From positions 310,001 to 374,000 of the forward strand of contig NZ_JAGHRC010000001.1 of assembly GCF_017743975.1 (NCBI RefSeq): DNA of 64,000 nt. The letters are read 5' to 3'. Positions 8,022 to 16,705 of this stretch are shown here, piece after piece. Each line of letters begins with the position of its first letter. The stretch's first letter is position 1. The notes under the pieces were generated by a model. It was not told the origin of the DNA and made no database searches. It worked only from the letters and a program-made list of their open reading frames with translations. The stretch comes from Ruegeria sp. R14_0. GTDB lineage: Bacteria; Pseudomonadota; Alphaproteobacteria; Rhodobacterales; Rhodobacteraceae. The translations under genes were made by a program, and so were the position numbers.

Positions 8022-9605
8022 ATGCTCACCCGTCTTTTGACATCCGCCGCCGCGCTCAGCCTGACCGCAAGCATGGCGTTTGCCGAATACAAACTGACGA
8101 TTCTGCACACCAACGACATTCACAGCCGCATTGAATCCATCAACAAATACGACTCGACCTGCGACGCTGAAGGTGAAGCCGAAGGCAAGTGTTTCGGTGG
8201 CGTTGCCCGCCTGAAAACCATCGTGGACGCACGCCGCGATGCGCTGAGCGATGGAAACGTTCTGCTGCTAGATGCAGGTGATCCATTCCAGGGTTCGCTG
8301 TTCTACACGACCTATAAGGGCGCGGCAGAGGCCGAGTTCATGGAGGCCATCGGCTATGACGCAATGGCTGTCGGCAACCACGAGTTCGATGATGGCCCCG
8401 AGGGTCTGGCAGCGTTTGTCGATGCGGTCAGCTTCCCCGTGATCTCGGGCAACCTTGATCTGTCCTCGTCGGCTGAACTGAAAGACCGGGTTCTGAACCA
8501 CGTGGTGCTTGAGGTCGGCGGCGAAAAGATCGGCATTATCTCAGCTCTGGCTACGGACACCGTGGACACCTCGAGCCCCGGCAAGGATGTCCTGTTTCAG
8601 GACGAGATTGAAAGCCTGACCGCAGATGTCGAGGCGCTGAAGGCCGAGGGTGTCGATATCGTCATCGCTCTGACCCACGTGGGCTTGGCCAAAGACCTTG
8701 AAATCGCCGAGCGTGTGCCCGGTCTGGATCTGGTCATTGGTGGACACTCGCACACGCTGCTATCCAACACGCAAGAGGGCGCGGCAGGATCGTATCCGAT
8801 GATGGTTGGCGACGTTCCGGTCGTTCAGGCTTATGCCTATTCCAAGTATCTGGGCGAAATCACACTGACCTTCGATGACGACGGCAACCTCGTCTCGGCA
8901 GAAGGTGAACCGATCCTGCTGGACGCTTCGGTCGAACCTGATGCTGACATTGCAGCGCGCGTCGCTGAAATGGGCGCACCGATCGAAGAGATGAAAAAGC
9001 AGGTCGTGGCCAATTCTGCTGCAGCCATCCAAGGCGACCGCAATGTCTGCCGCGTGCAGGAATGTGAGATGGGCAACCTTGTCGCCGACGCCATGCTGGC
9101 GCGGGTCGCGGATCAAGGCGCTCAGCTGGCGATTGCCAATTCGGGCGGTTTGCGGGCCTCGATTGATCCGGGTGAGGTGACCATGGGCGAAGTGCTGACC
9201 GTGCTGCCGTTCCAGAACACCCTGTCGACCTTTGAGATCAGTGGTCAGGGCGTCATCGATGCGCTGGAAAACGGCGTCAGCCAGGTGGAAGAGGTCAAGG
9301 GCCGCTTTCCGCAGGTTGCCGGGATGAAATTCACCTGGGACCCGAGCGTCGCTCCGAATGAGGGACGTATTGTCGAAGTGATGGTGGCCGACGGTGACGG
9401 GTTCGTTCCGATTGATCCGGCTGCGACCTATCTGGTGGTCACCAACAACTATGTCCGCAATGGCGGCGATGGCTACAAGATGTTCGAGGGCGACGACAAG
9501 AACGCCTATGACTTCGGTCCCGACCTCGCCGACGTGACGGCCGAGTATCTGGCCGAGAACGCGCCGTATCAGCCCTATCTGGACGGGCGCATCCAGCAAA
9601 AGTAA
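8022..9605 (+). CDS. secreted 5'-nucleotidase / UshA-like metallophosphoesterase
   Basis: A 527-residue periplasmic enzyme with a clear signal peptide (cleavage after MAFA, about residue 21). The N-terminal metallophosphoesterase domain has TNDIHSR, DAGDPFQGS, GNHEFDDG and GGHSHT, which hold two metals. The C-terminal substrate domain shows NSGGLRASID and NNYVRNGGDGYKMF for nucleotide binding. It probably frees nucleosides and phosphate from external nucleotides or UDP-sugars. GGGAG precedes the ATG. A terminator follows directly, so it is a single-gene unit. Confidence 0.92.
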   Translation: MLTRLLTSAAALSLTASMAFAEYKLTILHTNDIHSRIESINKYDSTCDAEGEAEGKCFGGVARLKTIVDARRDALSDGNVLLLDAGDPFQGSLFYTTYKGAAEAEFMEAIGYDAMAVGNHEFDDGPEGLAAFVDAVSFPVISGNLDLSSSAELKDRVLNHVVLEVGGEKIGIISALATDTVDTSSPGKDVLFQDEIESLTADVEALKAEGVDIVIALTHVGLAKDLEIAERVPGLDLVIGGHSHTLLSNTQEGAAGSYPMMVGDVPVVQAYAYSKYLGEITLTFDDDGNLVSAEGEPILLDASVEPDADIAARVAEMGAPIEEMKKQVVANSAAAIQGDRNVCRVQECEMGNLVADAMLARVADQGAQLAIANSGGLRASIDPGEVTMGEVLTVLPFQNTLSTFEISGQGVIDALENGVSQVEEVKGRFPQVAGMKFTWDPSVAPNEGRIVEVMVADGDGFVPIDPAATYLVVTNNYVRNGGDGYKMFEGDDKNAYDFGPDLADVTAEYLAENAPYQPYLDGRIQQK

Positions 9606-9629
9606 ACCTGCATGTCAGGACACTACGGA

Positions 9630-9656
9630 AAGGCCGCGCTGGACGCGGCCTTTTTT
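9630..9656 (+). terminator. intrinsic terminator after 5'-nucleotidase
   Basis: GGCCGCG (9632-9638) pairs with CGCGGCC (9644-9650) around CTGGA, followed by six T (9651-9656). It lies 25 bases after the 5'-nucleotidase stop. Confidence 0.88.
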
Positions 9657-9737
9657 CATGTTTGAACCTGTCTTGCCATTGCCGCGCGGGCTGGTCCATT
9701 TTGCAAAGACCTGATCTGAACCCCGGAGCCAAAGCGC

Positions 9738-10403
9738 ATGTGCGGACGGTTTGCCGTAACACTTCCCAACGATGCGATGGCGCAGCTTTTTGCTGCGCGC
9801 CCGGCGAATGATCTGCCCGTTGTTCCGAACTACAATGTTTGTCCGACCAATCAGGTGCATGTGGTGCGCGCAGGCGAAAACGGGCGTACGCTTGATCCGT
9901 TGCGCTGGGGGTTTCTGCCGCATTGGTACAAGGCGGAAAACGCCGGACCGTTGTTGATAAACGCACGGGCCGAGACGCTGGCAGAAAAGCCTGCCTTTCG
10001 GGCGGCCTGCCGGGAACGCCGCTGCCTGATCGTTGCGACGGGGTTTTATGAATGGACCAAGACCGAGCAGGGTGACCGGTTGCCGTGGTACATTCACCGG
10101 CAGGACGGCGCGCCGATTGCTTTTGCCGGCGTGTGGCAGGATTGGGGGCCAGAAGAGGCCCGGCAGGGCACTTGTGCTATTGTGACAACGCCCGCCAACC
10201 AAAACCTCAGCACAATCCATCACCGCATGCCTCTGATCCTGGAACCCGACGACTGGTCGCTGTGGCTGGGTGAGGCGGGCAAGGGTGCCGCGCGCCTGAT
10301 GCAACCCGGTGCCGAAGATGTCCTGGCGTTTCACCGCGTCGATCCTGCGGTGAATTCGAACCGGGCCAGCGGGCCTGACTTGATCGAACCGATAGAAGCC
10401 TGA
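9738..10403 (+). CDS. SOS response-associated peptidase family protein (SRAP, YedK/HMCES)
   Basis: A 221-residue SRAP-domain protein. After removal of Met1, Cys2 of MCGRF forms a thiazolidine crosslink with abasic sites in single-stranded DNA, shielding them during replication. Family residues are visible: NARAETLAEKPAFR (Asn and Glu of the active site) and the late His in STIHHRMPLIL. WGFLPHWYK and FYEWTK are further family boxes. It stands alone between a terminator and mnmH (36 bases on), possibly in one transcript with mnmH. No LexA box was found by eye. Confidence 0.92.
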   Translation: MCGRFAVTLPNDAMAQLFAARPANDLPVVPNYNVCPTNQVHVVRAGENGRTLDPLRWGFLPHWYKAENAGPLLINARAETLAEKPAFRAACRERRCLIVATGFYEWTKTEQGDRLPWYIHRQDGAPIAFAGVWQDWGPEEARQGTCAIVTTPANQNLSTIHHRMPLILEPDDWSLWLGEAGKGAARLMQPGAEDVLAFHRVDPAVNSNRASGPDLIEPIEA

Positions 10404-10439
10404 CTTTTCAATCCCACCGCCGCGGGATAGACCTTTGGC

Positions 10440-11492
10440 ATGGTTCTGAAATTCGACAGCCTTCCCGATCTTTATGCGCATGAGTTCGATACGGTCATCG
10501 ACGTGCGCAGCCCTGCGGAATATGCCGAAGATCACCTGCCCGGCGCTATCAGCCTGCCGGTTCTGGACGACGAAGAACGCGCCCGTGTGGGCACGATCTA
10601 TGTGCAGGAAAGCCCCTTCCTGGCGCGCAAACTGGGGGCCGCGCTGGTTTTTCGCAATGCGGCGAACCACATCGAAAACAGCCTGTCGCATCACGAAGGC
10701 GGGTGGCGGCCTCTGGTCTATTGCTGGCGCGGCGGGCAGAGATCGGGCTCGTTCACGTGGATGCTGCAACAGATCGGCTGGCGCGCCCAGGTGGTCGAGG
10801 GCGGTTATCGCACCTACCGCCGGTTGGTGAATCGTTACCTCTATGACGACCCGTTGTCGCATCGTCTGATTGCGCTGGATGGGTACACCGGAACAGCAAA
10901 GACCGAGCTTTTGACCCATCTGAAGGAACGCGGTGTTCAGGTTCTGGACCTTGAGGGTCTGGCCAATCACCGGGGGTCTCTATTGGGAGAGATGCCCGGC
11001 GGTCAACCCAGCCAAAAGGCGTTCGAATCTGCTCTGGCCGCTGCATTGTGCCGTCTGGAGTCCGCGCGTCCTGTGGTGGTTGAGGCTGAGTCGTCCAAGA
11101 TCGGGTCTCTGATCCTGCCACCTTCGCTGTGGACTGCCTTGCGCCAGGCTCCGAGAATTCAGATCAACGCGTCGATTCAGGCGCGGTCCGCATATCTGGT
11201 CACTGCCTATGATGATGTGTTGTCGGATCAGGATCGCCTGCGCGACCGTCTGTCGCCGCTGCGGTTCCATCGCGGGCACGAGGTGGTGGACGGCTGGATG
11301 ACCCTGATCGATGCGGGCGATAAGCGGGCACTGACCCAAGCGTTGATCGAACAGCACTACGATCCTGCCTATGCGAAAGCCGGCCGCGCGCGCAAAGCTG
11401 AGGTCATTGCGTCCATTGCGGTCCCCGCGCTGGATGCAGCAGGTTTATCCGCGGCAGCATCGCAGATCGAAGCCATTTTGGATCAGGTGTGA
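10440..11492 (+). CDS. mnmH: tRNA 2-selenouridine synthase
   Basis: A 350-residue enzyme (SelU/MnmH) that replaces sulfur by selenium at the wobble 2-thiouridine of some tRNAs, using selenophosphate. The N-terminal rhodanese domain has its catalytic Cys at residue 95 in YCWRGGQRS. The C-terminal domain has a P-loop-like GYTGTAKT at about 148-155, with Ala where many P-loops have Gly or Ser. The selenophosphate source, selD, converges on it, and the two coding ends overlap by 10 bases. With selD this is the minimal selenouridine set; SelA and SelB are not in the window. Confidence 0.93.
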   Translation: MVLKFDSLPDLYAHEFDTVIDVRSPAEYAEDHLPGAISLPVLDDEERARVGTIYVQESPFLARKLGAALVFRNAANHIENSLSHHEGGWRPLVYCWRGGQRSGSFTWMLQQIGWRAQVVEGGYRTYRRLVNRYLYDDPLSHRLIALDGYTGTAKTELLTHLKERGVQVLDLEGLANHRGSLLGEMPGGQPSQKAFESALAAALCRLESARPVVVEAESSKIGSLILPPSLWTALRQAPRIQINASIQARSAYLVTAYDDVLSDQDRLRDRLSPLRFHRGHEVVDGWMTLIDAGDKRALTQALIEQHYDPAYAKAGRARKAEVIASIAVPALDAAGLSAAASQIEAILDQV

Positions 11493-13642
11493 AGCCCTAG
11501 TCCCGGTGCTTCGGTTATTTGCCCGATGATCGCGGCGGGATACCCTGCCTCGCGCAAACGGTCGCAAATCGTCTGCGCCTGACCCGTTGGTACGGCGGCC
11601 AAAAGCCCACCGGCCGTCTGAGGATCGAACAACAGATCCGCCTTGCCGCCGGTCGGCAGTTCGGGCGCGATCGAGCGGTTGTCTTCGAAAATCGTTGACC
11701 GAATGCCTTGCTGGCTCAGTTCCAGGGCGCCATCCATCACAGGGATCGCTTCAAGGTCCAGAATGGCCCCACACCCCGAGGCGTCAGCGAGGCCCAAAAG
11801 GTGCCCCGCCAGCCCAAAGCCGGTGACATCTGTCATCGCATGCGCATCTGCCAGTATCTCCGAGGCTTTGCCCTGCGGCTGAACCATCTGCGCAAAGGCT
11901 GCTGCGACCCATTCGCCTTTCGCCGCGCCAGCCATCTCGGCGGCCATCAGAATACCGCTACCCAAGGATTTGGTCAGGATCAACGCATCGCCGGGCTGCG
12001 CGCCGGAAAGGGTGATCGGGTCGGTATCGCACAACCCGGTCAGCGAGAAACCGATCGTCATTTCATCACCCATGGAACTGTGCCCGCCGACAATCTCGGC
12101 CCCGGCGCTGCGGATAACGTCGGTGGCGGCCGCCATGATCTCGGCCATGGTGCGGTGCTGCAACACAGGGGACATACGCGGCAGGATGATCGTCGCGGTG
12201 GCCGCTTGCGGACGTGCCCCCATGGCCCAAATGTCCCCCAGGGCGTGAACGGCAGCGATGCGCGCCATCAGCGCGGGATCGTTGGTAAAACTGCGCAGGT
12301 GGTCCGATGTCATGACCTGTCTCGCACCGCCAGTGTTCAGAAGGGCAGCGTCGTCCCCCGGCAGCGAAGTCACATCACTGCGGGAAGGCGGCGGCAAATC
12401 GGCAAGCGCAGTTTGCAGCGCACCGCGACCCACCTTGGCCCCGCAGCCGCCGCACATCGGTTTGTTGCCCAGAGCCTCGATCAAGCCAGCCGCGTGCTGG
12501 CTGGGCAAGGCCGGAGGCTTCATTTGGGGCAAGTCGCGGAATTTGTTCATGAAGCTTTGGTCGATGTGATTTTTCCACTTCCACATCAGCGAACCGCTGA
12601 ATGACGTCCCCAACCGTTCTCCCAATGCTGATTTGCCGCCCAGAGAGATCAGTTTGAGGTAGTCCTTTTGCGGCTCGTAGCGTCGCATAGTGCCAGCCCC
12701 CAGCGCGGCGCGCAGGTTTTGGAACAGGATCGGAGCCTCGCGCACGGCGTACACTCCGGCTTTGGGGCGAGGGTTCTCGGTGAGGTGTGCACAATCACCC
12801 GCGGCAAAAACGGCCGGATCGCTGGATTGCAGTTGTGCGTTGACTCGGATGAACCCGTCCTGCAGGTCCAGCCCCGTCTTCGAGATCCAGCCATAAGGTT
12901 TTGCACCTGCTGCGCCGGTCACAAAATGAGCTGCAATTTGACGCCCATCGTCCAAAGCCACGTGGTCGGTCGCAATCCGCGCAATGGGTGCGTCTTCGAT
13001 CACCTCGATACCCAGCTCGGCCATCGCCTTGCGAATGGTCGCTGCTGCCTTAGGCAGCGTGGCCGTCAGGACCTGAGCATTGTCGATCAGGGTCAATTGC
13101 GCGGCGCGTCCCTTTGCGTGCAGGGCGTGGGCCATGGCCATAATCAGTTCGGCCCCGGCCACGCCGCCACCGATGACGGCGACCGCGGCATCGCCAGCCT
13201 CTTCGAGATACGCAGCCCATTTGGCGGCGAACGGTCCAAGCGGTTTGGCGGGTACAGCATGCTCGGCAAAGCCGGGCAGGGCAGGCATGTCCGAGGTGAT
13301 CCCTACATTGACCGAGGCCACATCGAAGGCCACAGGCGGGCGGCCTGCCACGTGGACCTCATGCCGATCCGGGTCGATCCCCTGCGCCGCACCCAGAATG
13401 ACACGCGCCCCTGCAAAACGGGCGAGTTTTACCAGATCAATGTCCAGCTCAGACCGGGAATAGTGGCCGGCTACGAATCCCGGCAGCATTCCGGAGTAAG
13501 GCGCAGTCGGGCCAGGGTTGATCACCGTAACCCGTGCTCCGGGCAGAGGATTCATCCCCCACTTTCGAAGAAGTAAGGCGTGGGTGTGACCGCCGCCGAT
13601 AAGAACCAGATCGCGGGTCAGGGGCAGCGGTGGGTGGTGCAT
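11483..13642 (-). CDS. selD: selenide, water dikinase fused to FAD/NAD(P) oxidoreductase
   Basis: A two-domain protein of 719 residues. Residues 1-350 are a pyridine nucleotide-disulfide oxidoreductase (NDH-2-like) with GGGHTH near 16-21, a second Rossmann motif VIGGGVAGAE near 156, and FAAGDCAHL near 280. Residues about 385-719 are SelD, which makes selenophosphate from selenide and ATP. The catalytic Cys400 and Lys403 lie in GGCGAKVG; GDDAAL and VTGFGLAGHL follow. The oxidoreductase may deliver reduced selenium, which is inference. Start taken at ATG 13642; a TTG just before is also open. It starts 5 bases after mnhG's stop. Confidence 0.93.
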   Translation of the reverse strand: MHHPPLPLTRDLVLIGGGHTHALLLRKWGMNPLPGARVTVINPGPTAPYSGMLPGFVAGHYSRSELDIDLVKLARFAGARVILGAAQGIDPDRHEVHVAGRPPVAFDVASVNVGITSDMPALPGFAEHAVPAKPLGPFAAKWAAYLEEAGDAAVAVIGGGVAGAELIMAMAHALHAKGRAAQLTLIDNAQVLTATLPKAAATIRKAMAELGIEVIEDAPIARIATDHVALDDGRQIAAHFVTGAAGAKPYGWISKTGLDLQDGFIRVNAQLQSSDPAVFAAGDCAHLTENPRPKAGVYAVREAPILFQNLRAALGAGTMRRYEPQKDYLKLISLGGKSALGERLGTSFSGSLMWKWKNHIDQSFMNKFRDLPQMKPPALPSQHAAGLIEALGNKPMCGGCGAKVGRGALQTALADLPPPSRSDVTSLPGDDAALLNTGGARQVMTSDHLRSFTNDPALMARIAAVHALGDIWAMGARPQAATATIILPRMSPVLQHRTMAEIMAAATDVIRSAGAEIVGGHSSMGDEMTIGFSLTGLCDTDPITLSGAQPGDALILTKSLGSGILMAAEMAGAAKGEWVAAAFAQMVQPQGKASEILADAHAMTDVTGFGLAGHLLGLADASGCGAILDLEAIPVMDGALELSQQGIRSTIFEDNRSIAPELPTGGKADLLFDPQTAGGLLAAVPTGQAQTICDRLREAGYPAAIIGQITEAPGLGLHT

Positions 13643-13647
13643 CAAAC

Positions 13648-14034
13648 TCAGGTCTTGCTGTGATCAGGAACGTCTTCGACCTGCTCAACCGCGTGTGTGG
13701 CCCAAAGCTCATCTTCGCCCGCGTCTGGCAAATCGCTGGGCTTTTCATGGCGATGAATGTGCCATTTGGCAATGAACAGGGCCGTGATCGGCGCGGTCAG
13801 GAACAAAAACAGCGTGATCAGCAGTTCGTGCATGGACAGCTTGCCCTCAAGCAGGACCGAATGGCAGATCGAGGCCAGCAAAACACCGCCCACACCCAGC
13901 GTTGTCGCCTTGGTGGGGGCGTGCAGACGGGACATCGGGTCCTTTAGCTTGATCATGCCGTACGAGCCGACAAATCCGAATATGCCCGAGATGACGAGGA
14001 AGAAGGCAATCAGCAGTTCGACGATGAAAGTCAT
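13648..14034 (-). CDS. mnhG: Mrp cation/H+ antiporter subunit G
   Basis: A 128-residue membrane protein with three hydrophobic segments and the family signature GSYGMIKLKDPMSRLHAPTKATTLGVGG (about residues 23-50). It is the last subunit of the seven-part Mrp/Mnh antiporter that expels Na+ or K+ in exchange for protons. The C-terminal 35 residues are acidic and hydrophilic. It begins 7 bases after mnhF and ends just before selD. Confidence 0.93.
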   Translation of the reverse strand: MTFIVELLIAFFLVISGIFGFVGSYGMIKLKDPMSRLHAPTKATTLGVGGVLLASICHSVLLEGKLSMHELLITLFLFLTAPITALFIAKWHIHRHEKPSDLPDAGEDELWATHAVEQVEDVPDHSKT

Positions 14035-14041
14035 GGCATCC

Positions 14042-14311
14042 TCACTCGATTATATTGCCGCGCAACATGAAGCGCGCATAAGCGACCGTTGAAACGAACC
14101 CGAGCATGGCGATGATCATCGCGGATTCAAAGAACACCTCAGTTCCCAGGTTCAGGCCATAAAGGATCAGCAGCGCGATCGTGTTAATGACCATCGTATC
14201 AAGGGCCAGAACACGTGTGCCAACGCCGTCTGCGGTGATGATCCGCCACAGGCACATCATGATGGCCGTACCGAAACAGGCGAATGCAAACAAAATCGCA
14301 TAGTCGATCAT
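14042..14311 (-). CDS. mnhF: Mrp cation/H+ antiporter subunit F
   Basis: An 89-residue protein with three membrane helices, typical of MnhF/PhaF. The conserved VLALDTMVINTIALLILYG segment is in the centre. Start 14311 was chosen because its ATG overlaps the mnhE stop (ATGA); the longer open frame upstream is mnhE sequence read in another frame. It is part of the membrane arm of the antiporter. Confidence 0.92.
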   Translation of the reverse strand: MIDYAILFAFACFGTAIMMCLWRIITADGVGTRVLALDTMVINTIALLILYGLNLGTEVFFESAMIIAMLGFVSTVAYARFMLRGNIIE

Positions 14312-14808
14312 TCGAAAATCTCCTTCAGGCGACGTTCGTAACGGCTCTTGATCTGATCGCGCACAGCGTCGGGGTCCGGCGCGTCCAGGCAATGTACCAG
14401 CAGGTTATGGCCTTGGGCCGACAGGTCGCTGCTGACGGTGCCGGGGGTCATGGTGATGGTGCCCGCCAGCACAGTGATGGCCTCTGGCGTGCGCAACTCA
14501 AGCGGAACAGAAATCCAGGCCGGCTTTCGGTCTGCATCGCGTTTGAACAGGATGATCCGCGCAACGGTGACGTTGGCGACCACGATGTCCCACAGAACCA
14601 CCAGCATATATTCCACAACCATCGGCCAGTTACGCAACTTGGGCCGGTCGGGCCAATAGGGCTGCGTGATGAATGGAATGATGATGCCCAGGATCAGGCC
14701 AAACACCAACGAATTGAGCGTCATGTTGTTGGCCAGCAAGACCCAGACAATCGTCAGCAGCACCGTGAGGTGCGGGTGTGGGAAAATGCGGTGCAGAAGT
14801 CTGATCAT
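14308..14808 (-). CDS. mnhE: Mrp cation/H+ antiporter subunit E
   Basis: A 166-residue subunit with two or three N-terminal membrane segments and a soluble C-terminal part containing LRTPEAITVLAGTITMTPGTVSSDL, the MnhE family signature. It is coupled to mnhD by an ATGA overlap and to mnhF likewise. MnhE is needed for assembly and activity of the Mrp complex in characterised systems. Confidence 0.93.
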   Translation of the reverse strand: MIRLLHRIFPHPHLTVLLTIVWVLLANNMTLNSLVFGLILGIIIPFITQPYWPDRPKLRNWPMVVEYMLVVLWDIVVANVTVARIILFKRDADRKPAWISVPLELRTPEAITVLAGTITMTPGTVSSDLSAQGHNLLVHCLDAPDPDAVRDQIKSRYERRLKEIFE

Positions 14809-16349
14809 GTGTCGCCTCCCAATACGGCCGAGATATAGTTCTCGGGTGTGAACAGTTGCTCGGCCGTCTTGTTGGTATACTCCAGCGCGGGACCTGCAAA
14901 CAGTGTCAGCAGCACAAGACCCATGGCCATCGCAAAGACGGCAGTGAAGGCGAGGCCGGGGTTGGGCTCGGGCGCAGGGGGTGCTGTGATGTCTTCTTCG
15001 TTTTCGGGGTCTCGTTCGGTGTTGTGCTGGACGTCGTGGCTTTTCCAGAAGATCAAAGAGCCCGCCCGAGCAAGACCAACGATGGTGACAAATGATCCGA
15101 TCAGGATCACGGCCCAGATGGCCGTCACATCGGGAGCATCACGTGCAGCGTCCAAAACCAGCAGCTTACCGATAAAGCCCGACAACGGCGGCATACCGGC
15201 CATCGCAATTGCGCCGACGAAGAACAGCGCCGAGATCAGGCCGGTTTGCGGCATGGGGGCCGTCGGTGTGATTGCTCCGCCCCGGCGTTCCATCACCAGA
15301 TCGGCAACCAGGAACATAAGCGCGGTGGCCAGGGTCGAGTGATAAACATAGTACAGCGCGGCGGCCGTCGCCGTTTCGGTGAACAGCGAGATTGCGATCA
15401 GTAGCGTACCCATCGAGGTTATCGCGCAAAACGCCACCATGCGCGCGATATGTTGTGAGCCAAGGATGCCAATGGCGCCGACTGCCAGAGTGACCAAGGC
15501 TGCGGGTTGCAGCCAGGTTCCGACAAGGCCCTGCGTTGCTTCAACTTCGGGGCCAAAGCCCAGAGTGTACATGCGCAGGATCGAATAGGCCCCGACCTTG
15601 GTCATGATGGCGAACAGGGCAGCCACGGGCAGGGGTGCGCTGGCATAGCTGGCGGGCAACCAGAAATGCAGGGGTAGAACGGCAGCCTTGATGCAGAACA
15701 CCAGCAGCAACAGGACCGCACCGACCCGCAGCAGGGCGGTGTCGTCCGAAGGAAGGTCGGCCACACGCGCGGCCATGTCGGCCATGTTGAGCGTTCCGGC
15801 CACCGCATAGAGCGTACCAAGAGCAAACAGGAACAGCGTCGACCCCAGAAGGTTATAGGCCACATACTGCACCCCAGCCTTCAGGCGAACAGAACCGCCG
15901 CCATGGGTCATCAGGCCGTAGGACGCGATCAGCAGAACCTCGAAGAACACGAACAGGTTAAAGGCATCGCCGGTCAGAAACGCCCCGCAGACCCCCATCA
16001 GCTGAAAGTGGAACAGCGCATGGAAATGCTTGCCCCGGTCGTCCCAGCCGGACGCGATGGCATAGAGCACGATGGGCAAGGCCAGCAGAGCGGTCAGCAA
16101 GACCATCATGGCGGACAAGCGGTCCAAAACCAGCACAATGCCAAAAGGCGCGGGCCAGTTGCCCAGCTCATAGACCTGGATGTCGCCGCCTGCCGCCTGT
16201 GCGGTGATGGTCAGGGCAATCCCCAGCAGGGCCACAACCCCGGCGACCGAGAAGATGCGTTGCAGGTCCAGGTGATAGCGCAGGACCATGATGATAAACG
16301 GGGCCAGGATCGCGGGAAGGACGATCGGCGCAACGATCCAGTGGTTCAT
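14805..16349 (-). CDS. mnhD: Mrp cation/H+ antiporter subunit D
   Basis: A 514-residue polytopic protein homologous to the proton-pumping NuoM/NuoN subunits of complex I. It has about 14 membrane helices. Charged residues inside helices include the Glu in VFFEVLLIASYGLM and the Lys in FCIKAAVLPLHFWLP, as in the antiporter-like family. After about residue 430 a hydrophilic acidic loop (ERDPENEEDITAPPAPEPNP) precedes the last helix. ATGA overlaps on both sides show coupled translation with mnhC and mnhE. Confidence 0.94.
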   Translation of the reverse strand: MNHWIVAPIVLPAILAPFIIMVLRYHLDLQRIFSVAGVVALLGIALTITAQAAGGDIQVYELGNWPAPFGIVLVLDRLSAMMVLLTALLALPIVLYAIASGWDDRGKHFHALFHFQLMGVCGAFLTGDAFNLFVFFEVLLIASYGLMTHGGGSVRLKAGVQYVAYNLLGSTLFLFALGTLYAVAGTLNMADMAARVADLPSDDTALLRVGAVLLLLVFCIKAAVLPLHFWLPASYASAPLPVAALFAIMTKVGAYSILRMYTLGFGPEVEATQGLVGTWLQPAALVTLAVGAIGILGSQHIARMVAFCAITSMGTLLIAISLFTETATAAALYYVYHSTLATALMFLVADLVMERRGGAITPTAPMPQTGLISALFFVGAIAMAGMPPLSGFIGKLLVLDAARDAPDVTAIWAVILIGSFVTIVGLARAGSLIFWKSHDVQHNTERDPENEEDITAPPAPEPNPGLAFTAVFAMAMGLVLLTLFAGPALEYTNKTAEQLFTPENYISAVLGGDT

Positions 16350-16705
16350 GCGTCATCTCCCGGCGCGTCTACGCTGTCATGGGCGGTCATATCGATATGG
16401 TCATCCTTCGCAGACAGATAGGCGGACAGAGAGATCATCACGATCACCGCCGTCATCCCGAACGAGATCACGATGGCCGTCAGAACCAGCGCTTGCGGCA
16501 GCGGATCAGTATAGGGCACTTCCTCGTATTTGTTCAGAACGGCCGGCGCGTCCAGCGCGAGCCGCCCGGTTGCGAACAGGAACACGTTCACCGCGTAGGT
16601 CAGCAGCGACAGGCCCAGAATGACGGGAAACGTCCGGCGGCGCAGGATCAGGAAAATACCGGCGGCGGTCATGACGCCGACCGCAGAGGCTACGAGCGCT
16701 TCCAT
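16346..16705 (-). CDS. mnhC: Mrp cation/H+ antiporter subunit C
   Basis: A 119-residue, three-helix subunit homologous to NuoK. It has the family segment LILRRRTFPVILGLSLLTYAVNVFLFATG and a second box DPLPQALVLTAIVISFGMTA. It overlaps mnhA by one base (TGATG) and mnhD by four. Confidence 0.94.
   Translation of the reverse strand: MEALVASAVGVMTAAGIFLILRRRTFPVILGLSLLTYAVNVFLFATGRLALDAPAVLNKYEEVPYTDPLPQALVLTAIVISFGMTAVIVMISLSAYLSAKDDHIDMTAHDSVDAPGDDA

Noticed and set aside
9615..10970. 451-codon minus-strand open frame across the SRAP and mnmH genes
   Set aside because: It is antisense to two well-supported genes and spans their gap; the composition is not protein-like.
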